From assembly GCA_963675185.2 (NCBI GenBank), contig CAXXOH010000002.1, positions 496,001-560,000 on the forward strand: a stretch of DNA of 64,000 nucleotides, written 5' to 3'. Below the pieces are notes generated by a model. The model made no database searches. It worked only from the letters and a program-made list of their open reading frames with translations, and was not told the origin of the DNA. Made by a program: the position numbers and the translations under genes. This stretch comes from Ilyobacter_A sp963675185 (lineage in GTDB: Bacteria; Fusobacteriota; Fusobacteriia; Fusobacteriales; Fusobacteriaceae). Shown here piece by piece: positions 9,179 through 17,629 of this stretch (positions within the stretch are counted from its first letter, which is position 1; each line of letters starts with the position of its first letter).

Positions 9179-10552
9179 TTATTTCTTCAATACAAACACT
9201 GTTGCGAGTGTTAAAAAGATAAAGAAACCTACAACATCTGTTATTGTGGTCAAGACCACAGAGCTTCCTACTGCAGGGTCTACGTTTAGTTTTTTTAACA
9301 CCATAGGGATTAGCCCTCCACACAGTCCAGCGGTTATTAAGTTTACAACCATTGCAGCCGCTATCACAAGCGCCACTCTCAAATCGCCTTTCCAAAGAAA
9401 TATTATCGTTCCAACAATTACAGCAAACATAAGACCGTTTAGTACACCTATCATTATTTCTCTCAAAAAATTCGGTGTCCAGTTGGAGTGGTCTATCTCG
9501 CCTGTAGCCAGCTGCCTAACCGTTACAGTAAGTGCTTGATTGCCCGTATTTCCTCCCATGGCTGCAACTATTGGCATTAGAGCCGCCAAAATCGGCAAGC
9601 TACCTATTGTAGCCTGGAATTTCCCGATAACCGTGGCCGAAACCAGCCCTGCGAAAAGACTTCCAGTAAGCCAAGTTGCCCGTGTTCTAGCTATTTCAAA
9701 TATCCTTTTTTGAGATTCAGCTTCATCATCTACCCCTGCAAGGTTGTATATCTGTTCTGTCGCCATCTCCTGCAGGATATCGTATATGTCGTCTGAGGTT
9801 ATCCTCCCTATCAATAGGCCGTGATTATCTACTACCGGCATGGTTGTAAGATCATACTCTTTAAACAGCTTTGCAACATCTTCTATCTCGTCCTCGTCCC
9901 TTATATACCTTGGCTTATACTTTTCTGGAGTCTTAAGCAATATCTCACGAAAGGTCTTATTGAAATCTAAAAGTATAAGATCTTCTAGGTTTATGCTAGC
10001 AACAAGGTTGTTGTAGTCACCAGTTATATAAAGGGTGTTTATATTCTCAAGTTCCTTTTTTTTCTTAAGTACTCTCAACCTCTCTATTGTATCGCTTATC
10101 TTTTCCGTATGACATGCTGTAAAGAGTTCAGTCTGCATATAGGCCCCTGCCTGCTCATCGTCATATCTTCTAAGAAGCTTAATTTCCTCTTTTTCTCTGT
10201 AGTCCATCTTTTCCATGATGGTTTTTGCCAGTTCTTCGTCTATCTCTTCTATATCCTGCATGACGTCGGTAGCGTCATCACTTTCAAGGGATTCAATCCC
10301 CTTTATAATCTTATTTATGTTAATCGTATCTAGAACTTCTTTTAACTGTCCTTCTGTCAATGTAAGAAGCAAATCTCCCAGAGGTTCAGCAGGGAGTTTC
10401 TCTACATAATCAAAGTAAATCTCTCTGTCTAGTCTTCGCAACCTTTTAAATATCTTACTCAGTTCCGAATAGTGTAACGGATTCTTCTTTGGGTTTTCAA
10501 GATAACTATTTAAGATATCTTCTAGCTGCTTAACATCTCTGCTTATATGCAC
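9179..10552 (-). CDS. mgtE: MgtE magnesium channel/transporter
   Basis: A 457-aa protein with the three MgtE parts in order: a cytoplasmic N domain of helical repeats (residues 1-130), two CBS domains (about 135-260), and five membrane helices (about 285-455) with the pore motifs PIVAAMGGNTGNQA (about 335-348) and TTITDVVGFF. The family is a Mg2+-gated homodimeric channel of the inner membrane. The start is GTG at 10552, supported by GGGAGG six bases upstream. The leader from the promoter is only about 25 nt, so no M-box Mg2+ riboswitch can be present. Confidence 0.95.
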   Translation of the reverse strand: MHISRDVKQLEDILNSYLENPKKNPLHYSELSKIFKRLRRLDREIYFDYVEKLPAEPLGDLLLTLTEGQLKEVLDTININKIIKGIESLESDDATDVMQDIEEIDEELAKTIMEKMDYREKEEIKLLRRYDDEQAGAYMQTELFTACHTEKISDTIERLRVLKKKKELENINTLYITGDYNNLVASINLEDLILLDFNKTFREILLKTPEKYKPRYIRDEDEIEDVAKLFKEYDLTTMPVVDNHGLLIGRITSDDIYDILQEMATEQIYNLAGVDDEAESQKRIFEIARTRATWLTGSLFAGLVSATVIGKFQATIGSLPILAALMPIVAAMGGNTGNQALTVTVRQLATGEIDHSNWTPNFLREIMIGVLNGLMFAVIVGTIIFLWKGDLRVALVIAAAMVVNLITAGLCGGLIPMVLKKLNVDPAVGSSVVLTTITDVVGFFIFLTLATVFVLKK

Positions 10553-10583
10553 CTCACACCTCCCAGTTCAAAAAATACAGTTA

Positions 10584-10592
10584 ATTATAGCA
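10584..10592 (-). promoter_or_regulatory. Extended -10 promoter of mgtE
   Basis: Minus-strand TGCTATAAT, an extended -10 with perfect TATAAT (10584-10589). A -35 is weak (TAGCCA at 17 bases). It lies about 32 bases before the GTG start. Confidence 0.6.
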
Positions 10593-10769
10593 TAAGTTAA
10601 TTCTGTTGGCTAGGTGAATTTAGCAATTATCTTTTTCGCATATCCTGCACAATGCGTTGCCTTTCTCCAGAAACACTTGGCTTTTAAACTTACAAAACCC
10701 CACACGAATATCAGGTTAAGTAAGTTTATAAAAACAACGTTTTAATAATCATTAGTAATTTGAATACAA

Positions 10770-10797
10770 ACAAAATAGCAGGAATTATCCTGCTATC
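10770..10797 (-). terminator. Rho-independent terminator
   Basis: Minus-strand hairpin with stem GATAGCAGGA/TTCCTGCTAT and tail TTTGTTT, overlapping the stop codon of the AsmA-like gene. The 180 bases between it and the mgtE promoter show nothing recognisable. Confidence 0.75.
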
Positions 10798-12580
10798 TTA
10801 ATTTTTCGAATATATCTCCAGGTATTCCTATATCTAGCTTGTCGCCTATTCTCTCTTTTAAAATTTGCTTTTTCAACAAATCTAAGCTTGTCGTGTTTTC
10901 CAGCATACCCTTTTCTACAAAGCTTATTCTGTCATCGAATTTTTTTTCATACAAGGCAAGTTCAGAGTCAAGTTGATTTTGAAGGTCTGTTACTCTTGCG
11001 TTCAAGTTATTTCTCAAATCGGATTGAAATTTTTCTATCTCATTTTTCAGGCTCATCCTTATGTTCGAGGCCAGTATCTCGTCTATGTTGGTAGTGAATT
11101 TAAAAAGCTCCCCGTTATTTTTGTAGTCTATATCTAACTCCAAACCTTTTACATTTTTTATAGTATCTAGATAGATTGCTTTTATTTTCTCGTTTGCTAT
11201 AGCTATGTTTCCAGCTACACTTTTCAGGTCCACCTGGTCAAAATTCATTTTAGTTTTAAGGTCTAAAATTCCATCTTTTATCGTTAGGTTCTGCAGCAGA
11301 TCGAAATTTGATCCTGAAAATGGTTTCAGGTAGTATCCTCTAAAATCATCTGACATGGAAAAGTTTTCCAATGCCACATCAAATTTTTTCAAATCATTTC
11401 TGGTGTCTAGCAGCACATTTAACTTTACCTTTTTCCCTGCAGCTTCACCCATTATTTCTACTATACTATCCCTGTCTACCTTCACATTGTCGTCTACAAG
11501 GTCCTTTATATACCCTTTAATCGACAACCCCTCATAGGCTAGGTTTATGCTGCCATCTTTTATCCAAAATTTGGGATATTGACTATCCTCTTCTACCCCT
11601 TTATCGCCCTTTTCCAGCTTTGAAGTTATCATTTCAAAGGTTTCAACAAAGCTATAGATGGCATTACTCAACGCTTCCCCAAACAAAGCTTCACTAACAT
11701 ATTGCCAGTTGTCACTCCCCATGTCTTTGAAGGCTGCTATTTTCGATAGATCTGCCTTGGCTGCAGCCGAGAAATTTCTGCTCCGATTCTTTAACTCATT
11801 AAAGTCACTCTCAAACTTTGATTTTTCCTCTTTCAAGGAGCTCATCGCTGCATTTATCTCCTCCGTCAGCCTTGTCAGCTTTTGTACCTTTTCGTTTACA
11901 GCAGCTATGTCTGCGCTGCCCATCTCTTCTATCTCTTGCTTCAATGACTCTACAGCCCCATTTAGAGCCAAGAGCTTCTTCTCGTATTTTTCCTCTGATA
12001 TAGCTGTTTCCCAGTAGCCAATCCTTTCCTTTATATATGCCTTCTCATCTTCATAGTTTTTTACTACCTCTATGTCAAGCTCATCCAGTATTTTTTCGAG
12101 CTCCTCCTTGGAGTTAAGCTCTTTTATGTTTAATATAGGGATGTCTTTTTTCTCGACTTCTAGTTTCTTTTTAAATGTTTCTAGCATGGGAGTCTCTAAC
12201 TTTGGCCTAGGTTCTAACCCCGCTATCCTCCCGTCATTTTTTCTTTCGGTGTTAAAATTCACGTTGTCCAATTCAAATTTGTCTATAACGATACGGTTTT
12301 CTAAAAGTGGCAAGAGTTCTATTTCAATTTTTAGATCTCCTGTATCTAGGATATTTTTCATAGTATTGTGCGGGTCAGTTACCTGAAGTCTATCCCAGGT
12401 GAGTGTCCGCTTGAAAACATTTAGCTTTAACCCGTCAACTTCTACTTTTGCCCTGTTAGCCTCACTGGCATATTTTTCAAAAAAATAACTTATTATGCCG
12501 TCCTTTAAGAAAAGTGTAGTCGAAATAATTACAATTAATATAAGGAGTATCCATCTAACCTTATTCCATAGCTTAAACAT
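10793..12580 (-). CDS. AsmA-like envelope protein with coiled coil (TIGR03545-like)
   Basis: A 595-aa protein anchored by one N-terminal membrane helix (about residues 8-28), then a periplasmic part. Residues 45-110 (VDGLKLNVFKRTLTWDRLQ, ELLPLLENRIVIDKFELDNV) resemble the start of AsmA/TamB bridge-type proteins. Residues 190-275 are strongly predicted coiled coil, and 330-540 contain beta-rich repeats with phrases such as LTIKDGILDLKTKMNF. The overall plan matches the uncharacterised family TIGR03545 as I remember it, known only from bacteria with outer membranes. AsmA-type proteins are thought to bridge lipids between membranes, but function here is inferred from shape only. It starts 16 bases after the S4-domain gene with a GGGGAGG ribosome site. 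Confidence 0.6.
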   Translation of the reverse strand: MFKLWNKVRWILLILIVIISTTLFLKDGIISYFFEKYASEANRAKVEVDGLKLNVFKRTLTWDRLQVTDPHNTMKNILDTGDLKIEIELLPLLENRIVIDKFELDNVNFNTERKNDGRIAGLEPRPKLETPMLETFKKKLEVEKKDIPILNIKELNSKEELEKILDELDIEVVKNYEDEKAYIKERIGYWETAISEEKYEKKLLALNGAVESLKQEIEEMGSADIAAVNEKVQKLTRLTEEINAAMSSLKEEKSKFESDFNELKNRSRNFSAAAKADLSKIAAFKDMGSDNWQYVSEALFGEALSNAIYSFVETFEMITSKLEKGDKGVEEDSQYPKFWIKDGSINLAYEGLSIKGYIKDLVDDNVKVDRDSIVEIMGEAAGKKVKLNVLLDTRNDLKKFDVALENFSMSDDFRGYYLKPFSGSNFDLLQNLTIKDGILDLKTKMNFDQVDLKSVAGNIAIANEKIKAIYLDTIKNVKGLELDIDYKNNGELFKFTTNIDEILASNIRMSLKNEIEKFQSDLRNNLNARVTDLQNQLDSELALYEKKFDDRISFVEKGMLENTTSLDLLKKQILKERIGDKLDIGIPGDIFEKLR

Positions 12581-12595
12581 AACAAACCTCCCCTT

Positions 12596-13432
12596 CTATA
12601 AGAATTTCTTTATGAGCAACCTATACTTCCCTTTTTTGCTGCTACCTTCAATTTTTTCAAATAAGTATTTACCGTATTTTCTTACAGACACTGTATCCCC
12701 TTCTGAAATTTTAGAGTTTTTCCCGGTCTCAACAAAGTAGTTCAAACTTACCTGGCTTCCATCTATTAACTTCACAGCCTCGTTTCTAGATACACCGCAA
12801 AGAGATGACACCAGGGCATCTAGCCTAAGCGACGATACCAACACAGTCTCATCTTCAAAATGGCGTTTCGGGGAATTGCATTTCTGGTACTCGAGTACCT
12901 CTATGCTTACCGGATTTTTGGCTACTCTTTCGATACTATCCTTTATGTAGTCAGCCAATTCATCAAAAACCGGCACATAAGCAGTGCCTTCATCCACCAC
13001 TATATCGCCCAGCTTCTCCCTTTTTATGCCTAGCGACATTATCGTTCCTAAAAAGTGCCTGTGTTCCAACTCCTTGAATTTGGATTTATTCCTAATTTTC
13101 AACACCTTCATTGGGAAAAGTGAACTATATCCACCGTAGTTCCTGCTTTTTAACAGCACCATCCTTCTTTCGCTGTCTTCAAAAAAACCGAAGGTCTCCA
13201 CATCTACTCCCATGGAGTTTTCCCTCCTTTCCAACCTTACCCACACATTCGGCGGATAAAATTCTTCACTGTATACGTCTATATCCGCCTTTATGCATAG
13301 CTCCAACTTTTCATAGAGCGCAGAAAGCAGCATTTCATCTTCATATTCAAAACAATTTATAAATTCCTTTTTATCTATTTCAATCACACCCCTTAAAAAA
13401 CATATCAACACGCACAACTTACTCCCATACAC
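12596..13432 (-). CDS. YlmH-like RNA-binding S4-domain protein
   Basis: A 263- to 278-aa protein of the YlmH family, whose members have an N-terminal and central domain and a C-terminal S4 RNA-binding domain. Visible here: FLGTIMSLGIKREKLGDI (about 146-163), a phrase typical of YlmH, and the S4 domain RLDALVSSLCGVSRNEAVKLI followed by VSLNYFVETGKNSKISEGDTVSVR (about 200-250). YlmH homologs act on stalled ribosomes, rescuing or aiding cell-division cluster expression in Firmicutes. The start is uncertain: ATG at 13432 lacks a ribosome site, while GTG at 13387 follows AAGGGG very closely. It is followed at 16 bases by the AsmA-like gene. Confidence 0.75.
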   Translation of the reverse strand: MYGSKLCVLICFLRGVIEIDKKEFINCFEYEDEMLLSALYEKLELCIKADIDVYSEEFYPPNVWVRLERRENSMGVDVETFGFFEDSERRMVLLKSRNYGGYSSLFPMKVLKIRNKSKFKELEHRHFLGTIMSLGIKREKLGDIVVDEGTAYVPVFDELADYIKDSIERVAKNPVSIEVLEYQKCNSPKRHFEDETVLVSSLRLDALVSSLCGVSRNEAVKLIDGSQVSLNYFVETGKNSKISEGDTVSVRKYGKYLFEKIEGSSKKGKYRLLIKKFL

Positions 13433-13434
13433 TA

Positions 13435-13463
13435 TTGCTTTTAATAAACATCTATGCTAAAAT
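13435..13463 (+). promoter_or_regulatory. Promoter of pssA
   Basis: -35 TTGCTT (13435-13440), 17-base spacer, extended -10 TGCTAAAAT (-10 hexamer 13458-13463). It overlaps the start region of the divergent S4-domain gene. Confidence 0.7.
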
Positions 13464-13500
13464 TAAGTATAAATTTTACTAAAAAAGGTGGTCTATAAGT

Positions 13501-14217
13501 ATGAGTAATACTGAAAAAAAGATAGGTAAAATCGAAAGAAAGTATATCATACCAAACTCAATTACCGCAAGTAATATGTTCATGGGGTTTTTAAGTATAA
13601 TCATGTCCTCAAACGGAAACTACAAGATGGCTGCAGCTTTTGTCATACTGGCCATGATATGTGACGGCCTAGATGGCAAGACGGCTAGAAAACTAGACGC
13701 TTTCAGCGAGTTTGGCAAAGAGTTTGACTCGTTTTGTGACGCTATATCTTTCGGGATGGCGCCGAGCATACTAATCTACTCAGTGCTAAGAGATAGTTCT
13801 ACAATTAAAGAAATAGTACTACCTATCTCATTCCTCTTCGCTCTTTGTGGTGTACTAAGACTTGTAAAGTTTAATATAATCACAGTTGCCAGCAAGGAAA
13901 AGGATGATTTTTGCGGTATGCCTATACCAACAGCCGCTGGCTTGGTTTGCTCGTACTTTATACTTTCCGATACGCTTTTCGGAGAAATAGTCCATATAAA
14001 CTTTTTCACCCTGATGGTGCTAGCTGTGTCACTTCTGATGGTCAGCAATGTCACCTTCAAGTCTCTCGGAAAGACATTTTCATTTATACCTAAGAAACTA
14101 ATGCTACCATTGGGAATAGTAATCCTTGCGACTTATAACTATTCACTTTTCCCTTTTGGCTTTACCTACTCAAGCATAAACATATTAAAATACATTTACA
14201 AGAAAAACAACATTTAA
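13501..14217 (+). CDS. pssA: CDP-diacylglycerol-serine O-phosphatidyltransferase
   Basis: A 238-aa integral membrane enzyme making phosphatidylserine, the precursor of phosphatidylethanolamine. The CDP-alcohol phosphatidyltransferase signature DG-x2-AR-x8-G-x3-D-x3-D is complete at residues 55-80 (DGLDGKTARKL ... GKEFDSFCD). About seven further membrane segments follow. It belongs to the Bacillus-type (type II) PssA. It is monocistronic, with its own promoter and a terminator immediately after the stop. No psd (decarboxylase) gene is nearby. Confidence 0.93.
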   Translation: MSNTEKKIGKIERKYIIPNSITASNMFMGFLSIIMSSNGNYKMAAAFVILAMICDGLDGKTARKLDAFSEFGKEFDSFCDAISFGMAPSILIYSVLRDSSTIKEIVLPISFLFALCGVLRLVKFNIITVASKEKDDFCGMPIPTAAGLVCSYFILSDTLFGEIVHINFFTLMVLAVSLLMVSNVTFKSLGKTFSFIPKKLMLPLGIVILATYNYSLFPFGFTYSSINILKYIYKKNNI

Positions 14218-14243
14218 AAATGAGGCCCTCGGCCTCATTTTTT
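14215..14243. terminator. Bidirectional terminator between pssA and pgl
   Basis: Stem AAAATGAGGC/GCCTCATTTT with loop CCTCG and T runs on both strands; serves convergent pssA and pgl. Confidence 0.9.
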
Positions 14244-14908
14244 TAATCACTTATATACCTCACATCGCCCTTCACACGAGATGCAGGGTGTTTCCCAAGC
14301 ATCAACTCATTCAGTACAACCTCTTTCCCCTGAGACTTAAACATAAAAACCTTTTTTTTGCTCCTGTTTATGGCTTCTATGCCCAGACTCATCCTGCAGT
14401 GCTCTATCCTCCCACCGCCTTTGTTTGCATAGGCGACAACGTCCCCGCTCAAGCCTACATTTTCAGGAAAAAGTGATGCAGTGTGGCCGTCGCTACCTAG
14501 ACCCAAAAAAATTAAGTCAAACGATGTTTCTCCTTTATTAAATATCCCAAGTAATTTTTCACTGTACCCTTCAACCATTTTTTCGAGGTCTTCGTTATAG
14601 TCCATTAAAAACACATTTTTATCGGGTATCCCTATATGCTCTAAAAGCTCTTTTTTCAGCACCCTGCCGTTACTGTTTGGGTGCTCTATAGGCACCTGCC
14701 TTTCATCTACCTGGAATACCAGTATCTTAGTCCAGTCCACTTCTACCTCTCTCAGGCTCCTGAAAAGTTGCACCGGAGTAGTGCCGCCTGAAAATGCCAC
14801 AGTAAATACTCCTTTAGATTTTATATTTTTCCTGTACTCCTCTAAAAAAATTTCAACGGCTTTTTCGTAAATTTTATCCACGCCGCCTGTTTTAAGCATC
14901 ATCACCAA
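14243..14908 (-). CDS. pgl: 6-phosphogluconolactonase
   Basis: Hydrolyses 6-phosphogluconolactone in the oxidative pentose phosphate pathway. The 221-aa protein is of the DevB/NagB-like type: FSGGTTPVQLFRSL (about 40-53, sugar-phosphate loop), QVDERQVPIEHPNSN (about 75-89) and LGLGSDGHTASLFP (about 136-149) carry the conserved Asp, Arg and His. It overlaps zwf by 17 bases, so translation is coupled. Confidence 0.95.
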   Translation of the reverse strand: MVMMLKTGGVDKIYEKAVEIFLEEYRKNIKSKGVFTVAFSGGTTPVQLFRSLREVEVDWTKILVFQVDERQVPIEHPNSNGRVLKKELLEHIGIPDKNVFLMDYNEDLEKMVEGYSEKLLGIFNKGETSFDLIFLGLGSDGHTASLFPENVGLSGDVVAYANKGGGRIEHCRMSLGIEAINRSKKKVFMFKSQGKEVVLNELMLGKHPASRVKGDVRYISD

Positions 14909-16418
14909 ACCTCCACTTCCAGCCTTCTTTTTCTATAAGATCAAATGCTTTCTGGGGCCCCCAGCTTCCTGAGAAATAGTTCGGAAATTTTGGAGAAGAG
15001 TCGTGTCTCTCCCAATAACTGTTTATCGGATCTACAATCTTCCACATCGCCTCTATCCCGTCCTGCCTAGCAAAAAGTGTAAGGTCCCCCTTCAGACAAT
15101 CTATTATCAACCTCTCATATGCGTCTAACTTCACCCCGCCGGTTACAGATTTGTAATCAAACTGCATCTCTACCGGGTAGGGGGTGTTCTTTGTACCGGG
15201 GTATTTCAAGTTCAAAGTCATAGAAATTTTTTCTTCCGGTTGTATGGAAAGTGCAAGCCCATTTGGTTCTATATCGCCGCATTCATCCCCGAAAAGCTTC
15301 AAAGGTGGGGTCTTAAAATGTATGTATATCTCGGTTACCTTTCTTGCCATCCTTTTTCCTGAGCGTATGTAAAATGGAACTCCTGACCATCTCCAGTTGT
15401 CTATGTGTATTTTCCCTGCTATGAAGGTAGGGGTAGAAGACGACGACGAGACACCTTTCTCCTCATGATATCCCGGTACATTTTCTCCTTCTATCTTTCC
15501 AGGGCCGTACTGTCCCCTTACAAGATTCTCCCTTATGTATTCAAAATCCATCTCCTTCACAGTTTTAAATACCTTTACTTTCTCGTCGCGTATGTAATCT
15601 GCTTCAAACTGCACTGGCGGCTCCATTGCCACAAGGGCTATTAGCTGCATCATGTGATTTTGTATTATATCCCTTACAACTCCGGCCTTTTCATAGAAAG
15701 CACCCCTGTGTTCTATACCTATATTCTCGGCTACTGTTATCTGCACATGTTCTATGTAGTTTCTGTTCCAAAGAGGCTCGAATATACTATTTCCAAACCT
15801 AAAAAACAGTATATTTTGCACAGTTTCCTTGCCCAAATAGTGATCTATCCTATAGACCTCATTTTCTTGAAATACCTTACTGACTTCTAGGTTGAGTTTT
15901 TTAGCGCTGTCCACATCAACTCCAAAAGGTTTTTCCATTATAACCTTTTTCACCGTTCCACCGCTGCAGAACTCCAGCTGTCCTATGTTTCTTATCACCT
16001 CTGAAGCAAAGTGTGGCGGTATAGCTAAATAGAATATAACTTGATATTTAACCTTATCTTTGCTGATCTCACAGTACAGTTCATATATTTCCCGGTACAT
16101 CTTGCTTTCTTCTAGTCCGCCGCTCACATAGAAAAGTTTCTCCCTAAATTTTTTCACCGTTTCCTCATTATAACCGTCAACTTGAAACTTCTCCAGTGCT
16201 CCCTCTACAAAGTTCCTGTACTCTTCACTGCTCATTTCAGGCATACCATAACCTATTATCCTGAAATCCTCCGCTATATGTCCAGTGGCAAAAAGGTGAT
16301 ACATGGCTGGCAAAAGCTTTCTCTGACTTAGATCTCCTGCCCCGCCGAATATGACAAGGGTAAATGGCTGCAGCTTATAATCCTCTCTATTTATACTGCA
16401 AAAATTTTCTATCTGCAT
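14892..16418 (-). CDS. zwf: Glucose-6-phosphate 1-dehydrogenase
   Basis: Oxidises glucose 6-phosphate with NAD(P)+. The 508-aa protein has the dinucleotide-binding start FGGAGDLSQRKLLPA (about 24-38), EKPFG near 170 and the active-site signature RIDHYLGKETVQNIL (about 197-211). A run of five serines (SSSSS, about 326-330) is a minor oddity in a loop. Its ribosome site GGAGGAG lies within the last codons of gnd, four bases away. Confidence 0.96.
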   Translation of the reverse strand: MQIENFCSINREDYKLQPFTLVIFGGAGDLSQRKLLPAMYHLFATGHIAEDFRIIGYGMPEMSSEEYRNFVEGALEKFQVDGYNEETVKKFREKLFYVSGGLEESKMYREIYELYCEISKDKVKYQVIFYLAIPPHFASEVIRNIGQLEFCSGGTVKKVIMEKPFGVDVDSAKKLNLEVSKVFQENEVYRIDHYLGKETVQNILFFRFGNSIFEPLWNRNYIEHVQITVAENIGIEHRGAFYEKAGVVRDIIQNHMMQLIALVAMEPPVQFEADYIRDEKVKVFKTVKEMDFEYIRENLVRGQYGPGKIEGENVPGYHEEKGVSSSSSTPTFIAGKIHIDNWRWSGVPFYIRSGKRMARKVTEIYIHFKTPPLKLFGDECGDIEPNGLALSIQPEEKISMTLNLKYPGTKNTPYPVEMQFDYKSVTGGVKLDAYERLIIDCLKGDLTLFARQDGIEAMWKIVDPINSYWERHDSSPKFPNYFSGSWGPQKAFDLIEKEGWKWRFGDDA

Positions 16419-16422
16419 CTCT

Positions 16423-17331
16423 TTACTCCTCCTTTACGCTGTGCCCGCCGAACTCACTTCTCAGACCGGCTATCACCTTGTCTGAAAATGTCTCTCCTTT
16501 TCTTGACCTGAACCTTTGCATCAGAGATAAGGTTATTACCGGGCTAGACACGTTCTCCTCTATAGCCTCCAACACAGTCCACCTTCCCTCGCCGGAATCC
16601 TCCACATAACCTTTTATGGTTTCAAGATTGCCATCTTTTTCAAACATTCCTGTACACAGGTCGAGTAGCCGAGAATCTATAATACTGCCCCGGGTCCATA
16701 CTCTCGAAATTTTTTCCAGATCCAGTTTGAACTCTGATTTAGACTTTAATATCTCAAACCCTTCCCCGTAGGCTTGCATCATGGCATACTCTATACCGTT
16801 ATGCACCATTTTTACAAAATGGCCGCTGCCACTGGGTCCCATATACTCATATCCCCCATTCATGGCCAGCTCCTTCAAAATTGGTTTGACCTTTTCATAA
16901 GACTCCTTGTTGCCACCAGCCATAAAGCAGTAGCCCCTCTCGCTACCCAAAACTCCTCCGCTGGTTCCTATGTCTAAAAGCTCGAACCCCTTGTCTTTCA
17001 GTTTTTTAGCCCTTCTTACTGTGTCTTTATAAAAGGAGTTTCCGCCATCTATTATTATGCTGCCCTTTTTAAGATCGTCTAATACCTCAAATATAGCATT
17101 TTCAGTTACATCACCTGCAGGCAACATAACCCACAGTATAGGAATATCCATCTCGTTGTTCAGTTTATCGCAAAGCCTCTCTTCGCTTGAAAATACCTGT
17201 GCCCCCATCTTTTCAACTGTTTCTCTGGCTTCTTCACTGGCATCATAAGCATAGACAGTATGATTTCCACCTAAAAGTTTTTTGGCTATATTCCCGCCCA
17301 TCTTCCCTAATCCTATGATTCCTAACTGCAT
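16423..17331 (-). CDS. gnd: 6-phosphogluconate dehydrogenase, short form
   Basis: Oxidative decarboxylation of 6-phosphogluconate to ribulose 5-phosphate. About 302 aa, the short YqeC/GntZ-like type rather than the 470-aa E. coli type. Motifs: GLGKMGGNIA (Rossmann), IIDGGNSFYKD, DIGTSGGVLGSERGY and FVKMVHNGIEYAMMQAYGEG. Of two in-frame ATGs, 17331 (start MQLGIIGL) is chosen because it has AAGGGGG six bases upstream and begins right at the Rossmann strand. Cofactor preference of the short type is often NAD+, which I cannot settle here. First gene of gnd-zwf-pgl. Confidence 0.9.
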   Translation of the reverse strand: MQLGIIGLGKMGGNIAKKLLGGNHTVYAYDASEEARETVEKMGAQVFSSEERLCDKLNNEMDIPILWVMLPAGDVTENAIFEVLDDLKKGSIIIDGGNSFYKDTVRRAKKLKDKGFELLDIGTSGGVLGSERGYCFMAGGNKESYEKVKPILKELAMNGGYEYMGPSGSGHFVKMVHNGIEYAMMQAYGEGFEILKSKSEFKLDLEKISRVWTRGSIIDSRLLDLCTGMFEKDGNLETIKGYVEDSGEGRWTVLEAIEENVSSPVITLSLMQRFRSRKGETFSDKVIAGLRSEFGGHSVKEE

Positions 17332-17629
17332 TTTTATCCCCCTTTTCATTATTTAATCCAAATTGCTATTTGAAATTCTTAACGAGTTACTAAATCTATT
17401 TACTAAATCTTTTTTGTTCACAGAGATTTTAAAAATGAGCTGCACAGATAAAACATATTAAAAATAATTTTAGTCACGAATTTCCAAGGATCACACGAAT
17501 TAATTGAAACCCTTATACAATACTTTATTTCTGTATCTTTATAAATTTTATTACTCTGCGAAACTCGCTCTCTTTTTCTCTATGCATCTCTGTGCCCGAA
17601 ATATCATTTTATTTCATTTTTTATGTCAA

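Noticed and set aside
10553..10592. M-box magnesium riboswitch before mgtE
   Set aside because: The leader between the -10 and the GTG start is about 30 bases, too short for the aptamer.
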